Shown here piece by piece: positions 10,809 to 19,452 of a DNA stretch of 64,000 bases. This DNA comes from Chitinophaga pinensis (GTDB lineage: Bacteria > Bacteroidota > Bacteroidia > Chitinophagales > Chitinophagaceae), in contig CAMAXV010000006.1 of NCBI GenBank assembly GCA_945862385.1, positions 1 through 64,000 on the forward strand, read 5' to 3'. Every line of letters begins with the position of its first letter. Position 1 is the first letter of the stretch. The notes under the pieces are model-generated. The model did not search any database, was not told where the DNA came from, and saw only the letters and a program-made list of their open reading frames with translations. The translations under genes and the position numbers were made by a program.

Positions 10809-11932
10809 AAATATTTTATGCAGTTCAGGCTACTGGAAATGGCCATATAAGTCGTGCAAAGGAAATATTTCCAATCCTAAGTCAGTATGGTGAAGTGGAT
10901 ATATTTTTAAGCGGAAATAATTACAGCCTTAAAACAGATCTTCCTATCGCATACAGGAGCAAAGGGATGAGCCTTCATTACAATAAGAATAATGGAAGTG
11001 TTGATTTAATGAAGACTATTTTTGCTGTTAACCTGAAAAAAATCTGGCAAGAGGCTGTTCAGTTGCCTGTTGAAAAATATGATCTTATCATCAACGATTT
11101 TGAATGTATCACTTCCCTCTCATGTAAATTAAAACACATACCCTCTATACATTTCGGCCACCAGGCTAGTTTCATAAGCAGAAATGTTCCCAGGCCTGAA
11201 AAGAAAAACATAGTTGGAGAATATGTTCTGAAAAACTACGCTCAAGGAACTAGGCAACTTGGATTACACTTCGAGGAATACGATACCAATATCCTGAATC
11301 CAATCATAAAGAATGAAATACTTCAGGCTGAACCGGCAGACAAAGGACATATAACAGTTTATCTCGGACATGTCAATGATGAAACAATTGAAAGGCAGCT
11401 TTCAAAAGTAAGGGATTTCAGATTTGAAGTGTTTTCCGGGAAAGTAACCCAACCTTTATCCCGGGGTAACATACAATTCTTCCCAACAAATCCAGCACTA
11501 TTTAATATGAGTATGTTAAATTGTAGCGGCATCATCACCGGAAGTGGTTTTGAAACACCGGCTGAAGCTTTATATCTCGGCAAAAGACTTATGGTCAATC
11601 CTATGAAAGGACAATATGAACAATTATGCAATGCTGAAGCACTTAAAAAATTCAATGTACAAATTTTGAATGATTGGGATAATACTTTTCTTAACTCATT
11701 CAATGAGTGGATGAATAACAACAATCAGTCATTACTTAAGATAAAACATTCAACAGAAGACATTATTGAAAACCTGATGAAGATGCACCTAGATTTAAAA
11801 TTTAAACGGCCGAAAGTTCTGAATAGAGATGTTGTATCAAACCATCAACAATTCCAACTTTTGGAACAAACATCTCATCAATCAACGCCCACTTCATCAC
11901 CTGTGTATAAATCAGCAAAGCAGGCACAATAA
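10805..11932 (+). CDS. Glycosyltransferase, GT-B fold (MurG/GT28-like)
   Basis: This 375-residue protein starts MKIFYAVQATGNGHISRA, a nucleotide-sugar transferase N-terminus with the glycine/histidine motif GNGH. The C-terminal donor-binding region reads TGSGFETPAEALYLGKRLMV followed by PMKGQYEQ, typical of GT-B enzymes. The acceptor is unknown. It is coupled to the LpxH-like gene by ATGA. The last 43 codons (11802-11932) run antisense to the 3' end of ppx. That tail (rich in Gln, Ser, Thr, Pro) looks unconserved and is probably read-through into the neighbour after loss of an older stop. Confidence 0.82.
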   Translation: MKIFYAVQATGNGHISRAKEIFPILSQYGEVDIFLSGNNYSLKTDLPIAYRSKGMSLHYNKNNGSVDLMKTIFAVNLKKIWQEAVQLPVEKYDLIINDFECITSLSCKLKHIPSIHFGHQASFISRNVPRPEKKNIVGEYVLKNYAQGTRQLGLHFEEYDTNILNPIIKNEILQAEPADKGHITVYLGHVNDETIERQLSKVRDFRFEVFSGKVTQPLSRGNIQFFPTNPALFNMSMLNCSGIITGSGFETPAEALYLGKRLMVNPMKGQYEQLCNAEALKKFNVQILNDWDNTFLNSFNEWMNNNNQSLLKIKHSTEDIIENLMKMHLDLKFKRPKVLNRDVVSNHQQFQLLEQTSHQSTPTSSPVYKSAKQAQ

Positions 11933-12686
11933 CATCAGCTCTGTCTTCACGTAAATTGAAATACTGCATACGGTCCTGAATGGAGAGTAGAGACAACTCC
12001 CTATGATACTCTTTGAGTAATTCAAGCTGGATTGGTTTCCCATCTTTCTTTTTACTCAAAGAAAATATCTTATTGATGTTACCCCCAGTTCCAATAGCTA
12101 TGCAGCTTTTCATTCCGCGCACCTCCTCACGAATGACCTCCTTCAACTCATGCCAATCATTTTCACTTACCTGACCCTTAAGCAACCTAATAGTGCCAAT
12201 GTTGAATGACCGTTTGAACATCAACTGTCCGTTCATAAACAAAGTGAGCTCTGTACTTCCCCCGCCTACGTCAATGTACAAATAATTATTTTTGTCATCA
12301 AGACTTTCAGCAATATGGGATTCGTAAATCAGAGCTGCTTCAAAATCTCCTGTTATAATTTGAATTTGAATCCCCGTTTCCTTGTCAATCCTTTGCACTA
12401 TTTTATCCGAATTGCTGGCGTCTCTCATAGCACTGGTTGCTACTGCAATATGCTTATCCACCCGATAGGCTTTCATCAGGCTGGAATAAGCCTGCATGGC
12501 ATGCAGCATCATGGATACCTTTGAATCAGGTATAAACCCTGTTTCAAATACATCGAAGCCTAGTCTAATTGGAACCCTTACAAGATTTAACTTGTTGAAT
12601 CGGGGTTTCTCTACCGGATTAAAAACAACTTCAGTAATCAGTAACCTGCAGGCATTAGAGCCAATATCAATCGCGGCTAATCTCAA
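11802..12686 (-). CDS. ppx: Exopolyphosphatase / pppGpp phosphatase, Ppx/GppA family
   Basis: This 294-residue member of the actin-like (ASKHA) superfamily has phosphate-loop AIDIGSNACRLLI near the N-terminus, VATSAMRDASNSD, DVGGGSTEL and GTGGNINKI. It is the short form without the C-terminal HD-type domain of E. coli Ppx. It would release phosphate from polyphosphate or hydrolyse pppGpp. The start is a TTG at 12686 that overlaps the ppk1 stop as TTGA, so its translation depends on ppk1. Its 3' end overlaps the convergent glycosyltransferase gene by 131 bp; here the ppx frame is the conserved one (PKVGIVDGLIQHLY). Confidence 0.9.
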   Translation of the reverse strand: MRLAAIDIGSNACRLLITEVVFNPVEKPRFNKLNLVRVPIRLGFDVFETGFIPDSKVSMMLHAMQAYSSLMKAYRVDKHIAVATSAMRDASNSDKIVQRIDKETGIQIQIITGDFEAALIYESHIAESLDDKNNYLYIDVGGGSTELTLFMNGQLMFKRSFNIGTIRLLKGQVSENDWHELKEVIREEVRGMKSCIAIGTGGNINKIFSLSKKKDGKPIQLELLKEYHRELSLLSIQDRMQYFNLREDRADVIVPALLIYTQVMKWALIDEMFVPKVGIVDGLIQHLYSELSAV

Positions 12687-14761
12687 TTTATTTTATTGGC
12701 TTTTTTTAAAAGATAATGATAAATATCCTGCTGTGCTCTGACTTTTTCGAGACTATGCGAATTTACATAGTTGTTCTCAAAATCCTCATCTAAAATTCTC
12801 GCTTTAACATTATCGGAGAGTTGTATATCTAAAATGTCTTGCAACTCCCTTTTCAACTCAGGATCATTAATTGGACATGCCGCCTCAATCCGGTGATCTA
12901 AGTTGCGCACCATCCAATCTGCGCTGGAAATAAACACACGCTCATTTCCGGCATTGTAGAAAATCAATACCCTCGCGTGTTCAAGAAATTCATCTACAAT
13001 ACTTACTGCATGAATACCTGTCTTCTTCTTTTTCTGACCTAACTTGGCAGAATATATCCCGCGTATTATCAAATTCACTTTAACGCCGCTTTGAGCTGCC
13101 TGATTGAGTTTTTCAACAAGAGAAATATCACTCAGGGAATTCAACTTCAATGTTATTCCGGATGGACGACCTTTTTTGGCCTCCCGTATCTCAAAATCTA
13201 TAAGCTGAATAAGCGATAAACGCATACCAACCGGACTTACCATCAGTGTCTTGCATTCAACAAGACTTGCTGCATGAGCTAATGGGTTCTCCAGATAATG
13301 GAAAATACGGTTCATGTCTGCCATAATTCCTCTGTTAGATGTAAGCAGACAATGATCCCCATAAAAATTAGATGTCTTCTCATTCAGGTTACCCGTACTC
13401 ACAAAGCCATACTGTATCGTTTTATTGCCTCTTCTCTTTTTGATGATGCAGACCTTAGCATGAACTTTCATGTTTGGAATACCAATGATCACTTTAACAC
13501 CTTCATCTTCCAACACATTTTTCCACTCGAGATTTGCCTCTTCGTCAAACCTTGCCTTCAGCTCCAGCATAACTTCCACCTGTTTGCCATTTCTCGCAGC
13601 ATTTATAAGCGCATTCACTACTTTTGAATCAGATGCAAGCCTGTAGGCCGTGATTTTTATAGAACGCACATCGGGATCTATTGCTGCTTCACGCAACAAA
13701 TCAATTATAGCCGTAAAGGAGTGGTATGGAAAATGCAAGAGAATATCTTGCTTATCAATCACGTCAGTAACCCTGATGGCCTTTTGCAAAGCAGGATGAG
13801 GTATTGGTTGCATCTTCCTGGATGCATCCGTAAATACATCTGGAAAATCCATAAAATGTTTGAAATTATGAATTCTACCGCCCGGTATGATACTTGACTT
13901 TCTGTCTAATTTGAGCTTTTTGATCAGGTAATTCAGCAAACCACTGTTCATGGCTTTATCATAGACAAACCTGACAGGCTTTCCTTTTCGTCTGTTTTTT
14001 AAGCCCTTTTGCATTTTTTCAACCAAAGAAGTACTCACATCAGCGTCAAGGTCTATTTCAGCATCTTTTGTTACCTTGAAAATATGTGCATCAAAATGAT
14101 CAAAGCCAAAATAAGAAAAAATAAACGGTAGATTGACCCTGATAATATCTTCAAGCAGAATTATATGGGTTTCCTTTTTTGATGTTGGCAATTGGAGAAA
14201 TCTACCAAGCGCTTTTGATGGTATCTCAATCAAGGCATACTGCTGCTTGTACGCAGAATCATGTTTTTGCATGACTACGCCAAGATATATACTTTTATCT
14301 CTCAAATAAGGCAATTCCGGTAAACTCTCAATCATGAGAGGAATGATGTTGGCCCTAACGTTTCTTTCAAAATAATCTATAACAAAAGCTTTTTGGTCAG
14401 CAGTAAGCTCATTGTCGGTTTTTAGATGAATATGATGCTTTTTTAACTGCAACTGAATATCTTCCCAAATTCTGTCAAACTCATTCTGTTGTTTTAATAC
14501 TACATGCTGAATCTCATTCAAAACCAGACTTGGAGTTTCCTCCATGTGCATCTGTAAACGTTTTTTTCCAGTATCATACTCTTCCATTCTCTTGAGTGTT
14601 GCCACACGTACCCTAAAAAACTCATCCATATTATTCGAGAAAATACCTAAAAACTTAATCCTCTCTTTTAATGGTACAGTAGTGTCATTTGCCTCCTGCA
14701 AAACCCTGGCATTGAAAGCCAGCCAGCTGATATCCCTTTGTACAAAATTTGGTTTGGACAT
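12683..14761 (-). CDS. ppk1: Polyphosphate kinase 1
   Basis: PPK1 makes polyphosphate from ATP reversibly. The 692-residue length is standard, with the four PPK domains in order. The N-terminus has QRDISWLAFNARVLQEA, the phospho-acceptor His434 lies in MKVHAKVCII, and the second catalytic histidine is His595 in FLEHARV. Conserved TGNLNEKTSNFYGD and SSADWMVRNLDHRIE are present. It is the first gene of a ppk1-ppx operon, and the TTGA overlap with ppx ties synthesis and breakdown together. The start is the ATG at 14761; an imperfect TAGCTTTA box lies about 10 bp upstream. Confidence 0.97.
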   Translation of the reverse strand: MSKPNFVQRDISWLAFNARVLQEANDTTVPLKERIKFLGIFSNNMDEFFRVRVATLKRMEEYDTGKKRLQMHMEETPSLVLNEIQHVVLKQQNEFDRIWEDIQLQLKKHHIHLKTDNELTADQKAFVIDYFERNVRANIIPLMIESLPELPYLRDKSIYLGVVMQKHDSAYKQQYALIEIPSKALGRFLQLPTSKKETHIILLEDIIRVNLPFIFSYFGFDHFDAHIFKVTKDAEIDLDADVSTSLVEKMQKGLKNRRKGKPVRFVYDKAMNSGLLNYLIKKLKLDRKSSIIPGGRIHNFKHFMDFPDVFTDASRKMQPIPHPALQKAIRVTDVIDKQDILLHFPYHSFTAIIDLLREAAIDPDVRSIKITAYRLASDSKVVNALINAARNGKQVEVMLELKARFDEEANLEWKNVLEDEGVKVIIGIPNMKVHAKVCIIKKRRGNKTIQYGFVSTGNLNEKTSNFYGDHCLLTSNRGIMADMNRIFHYLENPLAHAASLVECKTLMVSPVGMRLSLIQLIDFEIREAKKGRPSGITLKLNSLSDISLVEKLNQAAQSGVKVNLIIRGIYSAKLGQKKKKTGIHAVSIVDEFLEHARVLIFYNAGNERVFISSADWMVRNLDHRIEAACPINDPELKRELQDILDIQLSDNVKARILDEDFENNYVNSHSLEKVRAQQDIYHYLLKKANKIN

Positions 14762-15269
14762 TCCACTAAACTAAAGCTAATGTTACAATGAAAACACAGA
14801 AAATCAGGATTTTACAAAAAAATAATACATATGAAAGCACATTTGTCAGAAAAAGCACGGACGGAAAATGCAATTAAAACTTAATCTAGAATTATTTTAT
14901 TATTAATTTTTGGTAGTATTAAGTTAAAACATGAATAATCCAAAGACCGAATTCGCACTTATTTTATTAGAAACATCTGAAGTAGCAAAAGCTATGGGGG
15001 TTTGCAGTCTACTATTCCACCGAAAAACTAATGTGTATTATCACTACCTAATGAAACCTACAAATTTTCGATAAGAGTACCTGAACCAACACCACTAAAC
15101 GTCAACACCAAATCTTAGGACCTGACTCAGTAGCTATTCCAGTAAAATCTTTTAACCGAATGTTACCTCAATGCTAGCTACTTGTGCCCTTCCTGATACG
15201 CCAATGTTAAGCACTGAATTGGTTATGGATAAATAAAAAAACACCATCTTTGTACCCAATACTAATCGC
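14762..15269. other. Gene-poor 508-bp gap between ppk1 and rfbA
   Basis: This divergent intergenic region holds the upstream regions of ppk1 (leftward) and rfbA (rightward). It is A+T-rich on the left. I see an 8-bp inverted repeat (AACTTAAT at 14878-14885 and ATTAAGTT at 14918-14925), one short open frame at 14931-15074, and a CATCTTTG box at about 15246 that misses the promoter consensus by one base before rfbA. From 15075 to 15240 all frames are broken by stops and I recognise nothing; it may be a decayed gene. Confidence 0.5.
14931..15074 (+). CDS. Short open frame of unknown status (47 codons)
   Basis: An ATG at 14931 opens a 47-residue frame beginning MNNPKTEFALILLETSEVAK and ending in TAA. 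It has no recognisable domain, no signal peptide and no convincing ribosome-binding site. It is preceded by an A+T-rich stretch with the inverted repeat described for this gap. It may be a small gene, the start of a decayed gene, or chance. I list it because it is the only sizeable frame in the gap. Confidence 0.2.
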   Translation: MNNPKTEFALILLETSEVAKAMGVCSLLFHRKTNVYYHYLMKPTNFR

Positions 15270-16130
15270 ATGAAAGGCATCATTTTAGCCGGAGGTTCAG
15301 GAACCAGGCTGTATCCCATAACTTACGCCATCAGCAAACAAATCATGCCGGTTTACGACAAACCAATGATTTACTATCCGCTTTCCACCTTAATGCTATC
15401 CGGCATCAGAGATATCCTGATAATCTCTACGCCACAGGATCTACCACATTTTCAGAAACTCTTTGGCACCGGAAGCCACCTGGGTGTTAATTTTACTTAC
15501 GCCGAACAGGTTGTTCCAAATGGTCTTGCCCAAGCGTTTGTCATTGGTGAATCTTTTATTGGCAATGATTCCTGTGCATTGGTTTTGGGGGATAACATTT
15601 TTTATGGGATGGGGCTTGGCAAAACACTTGAAAAGAATACCAATCCGGATGGAGGTATTGTTTACGCCTATCAGGTTAGTGACCCCGAAAGATATGGTGT
15701 TGTTGAGTTTGACGCAGAAATGAGAGCCATTTCAATTGAAGAAAAACCTGTTGCACCCAAAAGCAGATTTGCTGTACCCGGACTTTATTTCTACGACAAT
15801 GAGGTAGTTGATATTGCCAAAAACATAAAACCTTCCCCCAGAGGTGAATATGAAATTACGGATATTAATCTTGAATACCTGCGAAGGGGTAAGCTTAATG
15901 TTTCCGTGCTTGACAGGGGAACTGCCTGGCTTGATACTGGCACCTTTGACTCACTGATGCAGGCCTCACAATTCATTCAGGTAATTGAACAAAGGCAGGG
16001 CATAAAAGTTGCTTGTATTGAAGAAATTGCCTGGCGAAAAGGTTTTATCAACACAGAACAATTACTCAAGCTGGCAGAGCCACTCCTTAAAAGTGGTTAT
16101 GGAAAGTACCTAACTGATCTTGTTAAATAA
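15270..16130 (+). CDS. rfbA: Glucose-1-phosphate thymidylyltransferase
   Basis: RmlA/RfbA joins dTTP and glucose-1-phosphate to dTDP-glucose, the first step to dTDP-rhamnose and other deoxysugars. The nucleotide-binding signature [13 protein letters not shown] is at residues 6-18, followed by [17 protein letters not shown]; further on are [12 protein letters not shown] and the late [11 protein letters not shown]. The 286-residue length is standard. It heads a sugar-nucleotide pair with galE, four bases downstream. The usual partners rmlB, rmlC and rmlD are not in the window. Confidence 0.96.
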   Translation: MKGIILAGGSGTRLYPITYAISKQIMPVYDKPMIYYPLSTLMLSGIRDILIISTPQDLPHFQKLFGTGSHLGVNFTYAEQVVPNGLAQAFVIGESFIGNDSCALVLGDNIFYGMGLGKTLEKNTNPDGGIVYAYQVSDPERYGVVEFDAEMRAISIEEKPVAPKSRFAVPGLYFYDNEVVDIAKNIKPSPRGEYEITDINLEYLRRGKLNVSVLDRGTAWLDTGTFDSLMQASQFIQVIEQRQGIKVACIEEIAWRKGFINTEQLLKLAEPLLKSGYGKYLTDLVK

Positions 16131-16134
16131 TGAT

Positions 16135-17196
16135 ATGAAAGGAAAAATTCTGGTTACCGGTGGCACCGGTTACATTGGCTCTCATACAATCGTTGATTTA
16201 CTACAGCATGGATTTGAAGTTGTTTCTGCAGACAATCAATCCCGCTCTAATGCCGGCATGTTGGATGGCATTGAAAAAATTACCGGCACACGCATTAAAA
16301 ACTACAAAGTTGATTTATGCAATTTTGATGAAACCAGAGCGATTTTTGAAGACAATAACAACATCACGGGAGTAATTCATTTTGCCGCCTATAAAGCAGT
16401 TGGAGAATCAGTTGAAAACCCACTTCTTTACTTCCACAACAACCTGGGATCATTGATCAATGTGCTGAAATGCATGGAAGAATTTGACATCCCACATTTT
16501 GTTTTTTCCTCCTCCTGTACGGTTTATGGCAATCCGGATCACATTCCCGTAGTTGAAGAAACTCCCCGCAAACAAGCTGAATCCCCATATGGACTAACAA
16601 AACAAATGGGAGAACAAATGATTGAGGCTTTTGCGGCTACCAACAGCAGATGTAAATCTGTTTTACTACGTTATTTCAACCCTGCAGGTGCCCATCCCAG
16701 TGCCCTGTTGGGAGAGTTGCCAGTAGATAAACCGCAGAATCTGACGCCAGTCATTACCCAAACTGCTGCAGGTAAAATAGCTCAATTAACCGTTTTTGGC
16801 ACGGATTACCCCACTAGAGACGGCTCTTGCATACGTGATTTCATTCATGTTTGCGACCTGGCCCATGCACATACCCTCGCCATTAAATTCCTGATTGAAA
16901 ATGCTGATGCTTCAAAATGTGAAGTTTTTAATATCGGCTCAGGTGATGGCATTTCTGTGCTGGAATCCATCAGGGCTTTTGAAGAAAGTACAGGAATCAA
17001 ACTTAATTACAAACTTGGAGAAAGAAGACCTGGTGATGTGATTGCCATATTCGCTAATAATGATAAAGCCAGGAAATTACTCGGCTGGATTCCTCAGTAC
17101 AGTTTAAACGATATCATGTCCAGTGCCTGGAAATGGGAACAATACATGCAAACTCAACCTCTTCACCTGGATCTCAGAACATACAGGCTGAATTAG
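16135..17196 (+). CDS. galE: UDP-glucose 4-epimerase
   Basis: GalE interconverts UDP-glucose and UDP-galactose with bound NAD. This 353-residue short-chain dehydrogenase has the NAD-binding TGGTGYIGSH near the N-terminus, the catalytic Ser/Tyr/Lys set (SSSCTVYG, then SPYGLTKQ), and the GalE-type RYFNPAGAHPS and RDFIHVCDLA. I place the start at the ATG at 16135, four bases after the rfbA stop; an in-frame TTG at 16120 would overlap rfbA and add five unconserved residues. Together the two genes supply activated sugars for polysaccharide or glycan synthesis. Confidence 0.94.
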   Translation: MKGKILVTGGTGYIGSHTIVDLLQHGFEVVSADNQSRSNAGMLDGIEKITGTRIKNYKVDLCNFDETRAIFEDNNNITGVIHFAAYKAVGESVENPLLYFHNNLGSLINVLKCMEEFDIPHFVFSSSCTVYGNPDHIPVVEETPRKQAESPYGLTKQMGEQMIEAFAATNSRCKSVLLRYFNPAGAHPSALLGELPVDKPQNLTPVITQTAAGKIAQLTVFGTDYPTRDGSCIRDFIHVCDLAHAHTLAIKFLIENADASKCEVFNIGSGDGISVLESIRAFEESTGIKLNYKLGERRPGDVIAIFANNDKARKLLGWIPQYSLNDIMSSAWKWEQYMQTQPLHLDLRTYRLN

Positions 17197-17267
17197 GGAA
17201 AAAATTAACGAGCTAATGCTTTCATTGCATTGCTTTTAGCATTACTTTGCGGCAAACTTTGACGATT

Positions 17268-18230
17268 ATGTTGGATTCGATACAGGTAACCGGACAGAAA
17301 GATACAAGAAGTGGTTTTGGTGACGGAATTTTTGAATTGGGACAAAAAAAACCCAATGTTGTTGCCCTTACAGCAGACCTCGCTGGATCACTGAAACTGG
17401 GTCCGTTTATCAAGTCTTTTCCAGACAGATTCATCCAATGTGGCATCGCTGAAGCCAATATGATTGGAATAGCTGCTGGCCTTACTGTTGGCGGTAAGAT
17501 TCCCTTCACCACAACTTTTGCCAATTTTTCTACCGGAAGGGTATACGACCAAATCAGACAGTCTGTTGCCTATTCAGGTAAAAATGTAAAAATATGTGCA
17601 TCCCATGCTGGACTGACACTTGGAGAAGATGGTGCAACCCATCAGATTCTCGAAGATATCGGACTCATGAAAATGCTACCCGGGATGACTGTAATCGTTC
17701 CTTGTGATTATAATCAAACCAAGGCTGCAACCATAGCTATTGCAGACTATGAAGGCCCGGTTTACCTGCGCTTTGGAAGACCGGTATGGCCAATTTTCAC
17801 CAACCCCGAAGAACCGTTTATTATCGGCAAGGCCCAGCAATTGGCAGAAGGATCTGATGTAAGCATATTTGCATGCGGACACCTCGTATGGAAAGCAATA
17901 GAGGCTGCCAGAATACTCAGAGAAAAAGGCATTCTTGCTGATGTCATTAATATTCACACCATAAAGCCGCTTGATAAAGAAGCAGTTATCCAGTCTATTA
18001 AGAAAACAGGATGTGCCGTTACGGCGGAGGAGCATAATGTATTGGGCGGACTGGGTGATTCAATTGCGCAGGTTTCTACAGCAACACATCCGATTCCGAT
18101 TGAAATGATTGGCACCCAGGATACATTTGGAGAAAGTGGCAAACCAACAGAGCTTCTCAAAAAGTATGGGCTTGATACGGAGTTTATTGTTGCTGCAGCT
18201 GAAAAAGTAATGGCAAGGAAAAATGCCTGA
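17268..18230 (+). CDS. Transketolase, C-terminal half (pyrimidine and C-terminal domains)
   Basis: This 320-residue protein is the second half of a split transketolase: a pyrimidine-binding domain (about residues 10-170) with the thiamine-activating Glu62 in CGIAEANMIG, then the C-terminal domain (about 190-310). A functional enzyme needs the thiamine-pyrophosphate-binding N-terminal half. In relatives with split genes that half usually lies directly upstream, but here galE does. The start is the ATG at 17268, preferred over an in-frame TTG at 17247. The stop overlaps the sigma-factor start by 8 bp. It acts in the pentose phosphate pathway if the partner exists elsewhere. Confidence 0.88.
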   Translation: MLDSIQVTGQKDTRSGFGDGIFELGQKKPNVVALTADLAGSLKLGPFIKSFPDRFIQCGIAEANMIGIAAGLTVGGKIPFTTTFANFSTGRVYDQIRQSVAYSGKNVKICASHAGLTLGEDGATHQILEDIGLMKMLPGMTVIVPCDYNQTKAATIAIADYEGPVYLRFGRPVWPIFTNPEEPFIIGKAQQLAEGSDVSIFACGHLVWKAIEAARILREKGILADVINIHTIKPLDKEAVIQSIKKTGCAVTAEEHNVLGGLGDSIAQVSTATHPIPIEMIGTQDTFGESGKPTELLKKYGLDTEFIVAAAEKVMARKNA

Positions 18231-18780
18231 GGGGCACCCAAATGATGATATTGAACTGGTATCCCTGTTTAAGTCGAATCAGGACAGGGAAAAAGTATTT
18301 ACGCTAATAGTCAAGAAATACCAGGAAAAACTTTACTGGCAAATCAGAAGAATCGTTATCACACATGAAGATGCCGATGATGTTCTTCAAAATGTATTTA
18401 TCAAGGCATGGAACGCCCTTCAAAATTTCAGGGAAGATGCCAGACTGTATACCTGGTTATATAGAATTGCGGTAAATGAATCATTGTCTCACCTTGAACA
18501 GCAAAAACGCAAATCCAGTATTTCCTTTGACCTGGTCAGCGAATCCATGGAAAATAAATTAATAGCTGAAAAAGGCTTCGACGAACAGAAAGCCATGTGG
18601 AAACTGCAACTGGCAATCCAGCAACTACCTGAAAAACAACGCATTGTATTCAATCTTCGTTATTTTGAAGCAATGACTTATGAAGACATGAGTCAGGTAC
18701 TGGAAACATCAGTTGGAGCCCTTAAAGCCAGTTATCACCATGCAGTAAAAAAGATTGAAGAATTTATAATTAACCGTTAA
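18223..18780 (+). CDS. ECF-type RNA polymerase sigma factor
   Basis: This 185-residue sigma-70 family protein has region 2 (about 25-95, with DADDVLQNVFIKAWNAL and FREDARLYTWLYRIA) and region 4 (about 125-182, LPEKQRIVFNLRYFEAMTYEDMSQVL then a recognition helix). It lacks regions 1 and 3, as ECF factors do. The start overlaps the transketolase stop (ATGCCTGA). It is followed by a one-helix membrane protein and a secreted Spy-like protein, a three-gene arrangement that recurs in Bacteroidota and points to an envelope-stress regulon. Confidence 0.92.
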   Translation: MPEGHPNDDIELVSLFKSNQDREKVFTLIVKKYQEKLYWQIRRIVITHEDADDVLQNVFIKAWNALQNFREDARLYTWLYRIAVNESLSHLEQQKRKSSISFDLVSESMENKLIAEKGFDEQKAMWKLQLAIQQLPEKQRIVFNLRYFEAMTYEDMSQVLETSVGALKASYHHAVKKIEEFIINR

Positions 18781-18811
18781 ACCAATCCAATCCTGATTAG
18801 TCAATATACAG

Positions 18812-19432
18812 ATGCCAAAAAGCAAATACATACAAGACGAGCTTCTTGATATCAGCCAGACCGTTGCGGAATTGACTGACGAAACACCTTTCAATACACC
18901 CCAGCCAAACTATTTTGAGCATTTTCCCAAACGTATTTTGGAAAGAATACAGGACATTGAAGAAGACCCCTCACTGGATTTTCTAGGAAATCTAGATAAA
19001 GAGATGCCATTTAAAGTTCCCACAGGATATTTCAATCAGTTCAAACCTGTGATTCCTAATGAAAATATAAAATCAGGAAAAGTTATCCCATTCAGAAGAG
19101 TTTTACGTTATGCAATAGCTGCAAGTTTAGTTGGTGCATTAACTGTTTGGGGATTTATGTCTGATAACAAAAATACTACTGATAGTTATTCGCTCGTAAA
19201 CATGGAAGCTGGTATCGAAAGTATCTCTTTGGATGCATATGACAGCTACCTGAATGAAGACGCCGTTTCAGGAATTCCTGATCTGCCGAGTGAAGAATCA
19301 GATATGCAATCAACATTACTTGTGGAAATAAACAAGGATGTTATTAAAGAAATATTGCAGGAAATTCCGGAAAATGACATCTCATCATATCTGAATCAGG
19401 ACGGATCTGATGATATAGAAATAATGGATTAA
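18812..19432 (+). CDS. Single-pass membrane protein, putative anti-sigma factor
   Basis: This 206-residue protein has a hydrophilic cytoplasmic N-terminal half, one membrane helix at about 97-116 (LRYAIAASLVGALTVWGF) and an acidic outer half. Two copies of a short motif precede the helix: PFNTPQPNYF at residues 26-35 and PFKVPTGYF at 66-74. That topology and the position directly after the ECF sigma gene fit an anti-sigma factor that holds the sigma factor at the membrane. No zinc-binding ZAS motif is visible, so the assignment is by context. Confidence 0.6.
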   Translation: MPKSKYIQDELLDISQTVAELTDETPFNTPQPNYFEHFPKRILERIQDIEEDPSLDFLGNLDKEMPFKVPTGYFNQFKPVIPNENIKSGKVIPFRRVLRYAIAASLVGALTVWGFMSDNKNTTDSYSLVNMEAGIESISLDAYDSYLNEDAVSGIPDLPSEESDMQSTLLVEINKDVIKEILQEIPENDISSYLNQDGSDDIEIMD

Positions 19433-19452
19433 ACAAATATGATTCAATTGTT

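Noticed and set aside
8068-14761. Idea that the two-component pair and the polyphosphate genes form one phosphate system
   Set aside because: They are on opposite strands with separate promoters, and no phosphate transporter or pho box is visible; kept only as a remark.
14831-14881. 16-codon frame MKAHLSEKAR... upstream of the short open frame
   Set aside because: Too short, no ribosome-binding site and no similarity I can see.
17197-17267. TAATGC/GCATTA pair between galE and transketolase
   Set aside because: Six pairs with a 20-base loop; too weak to support a terminator or switch.
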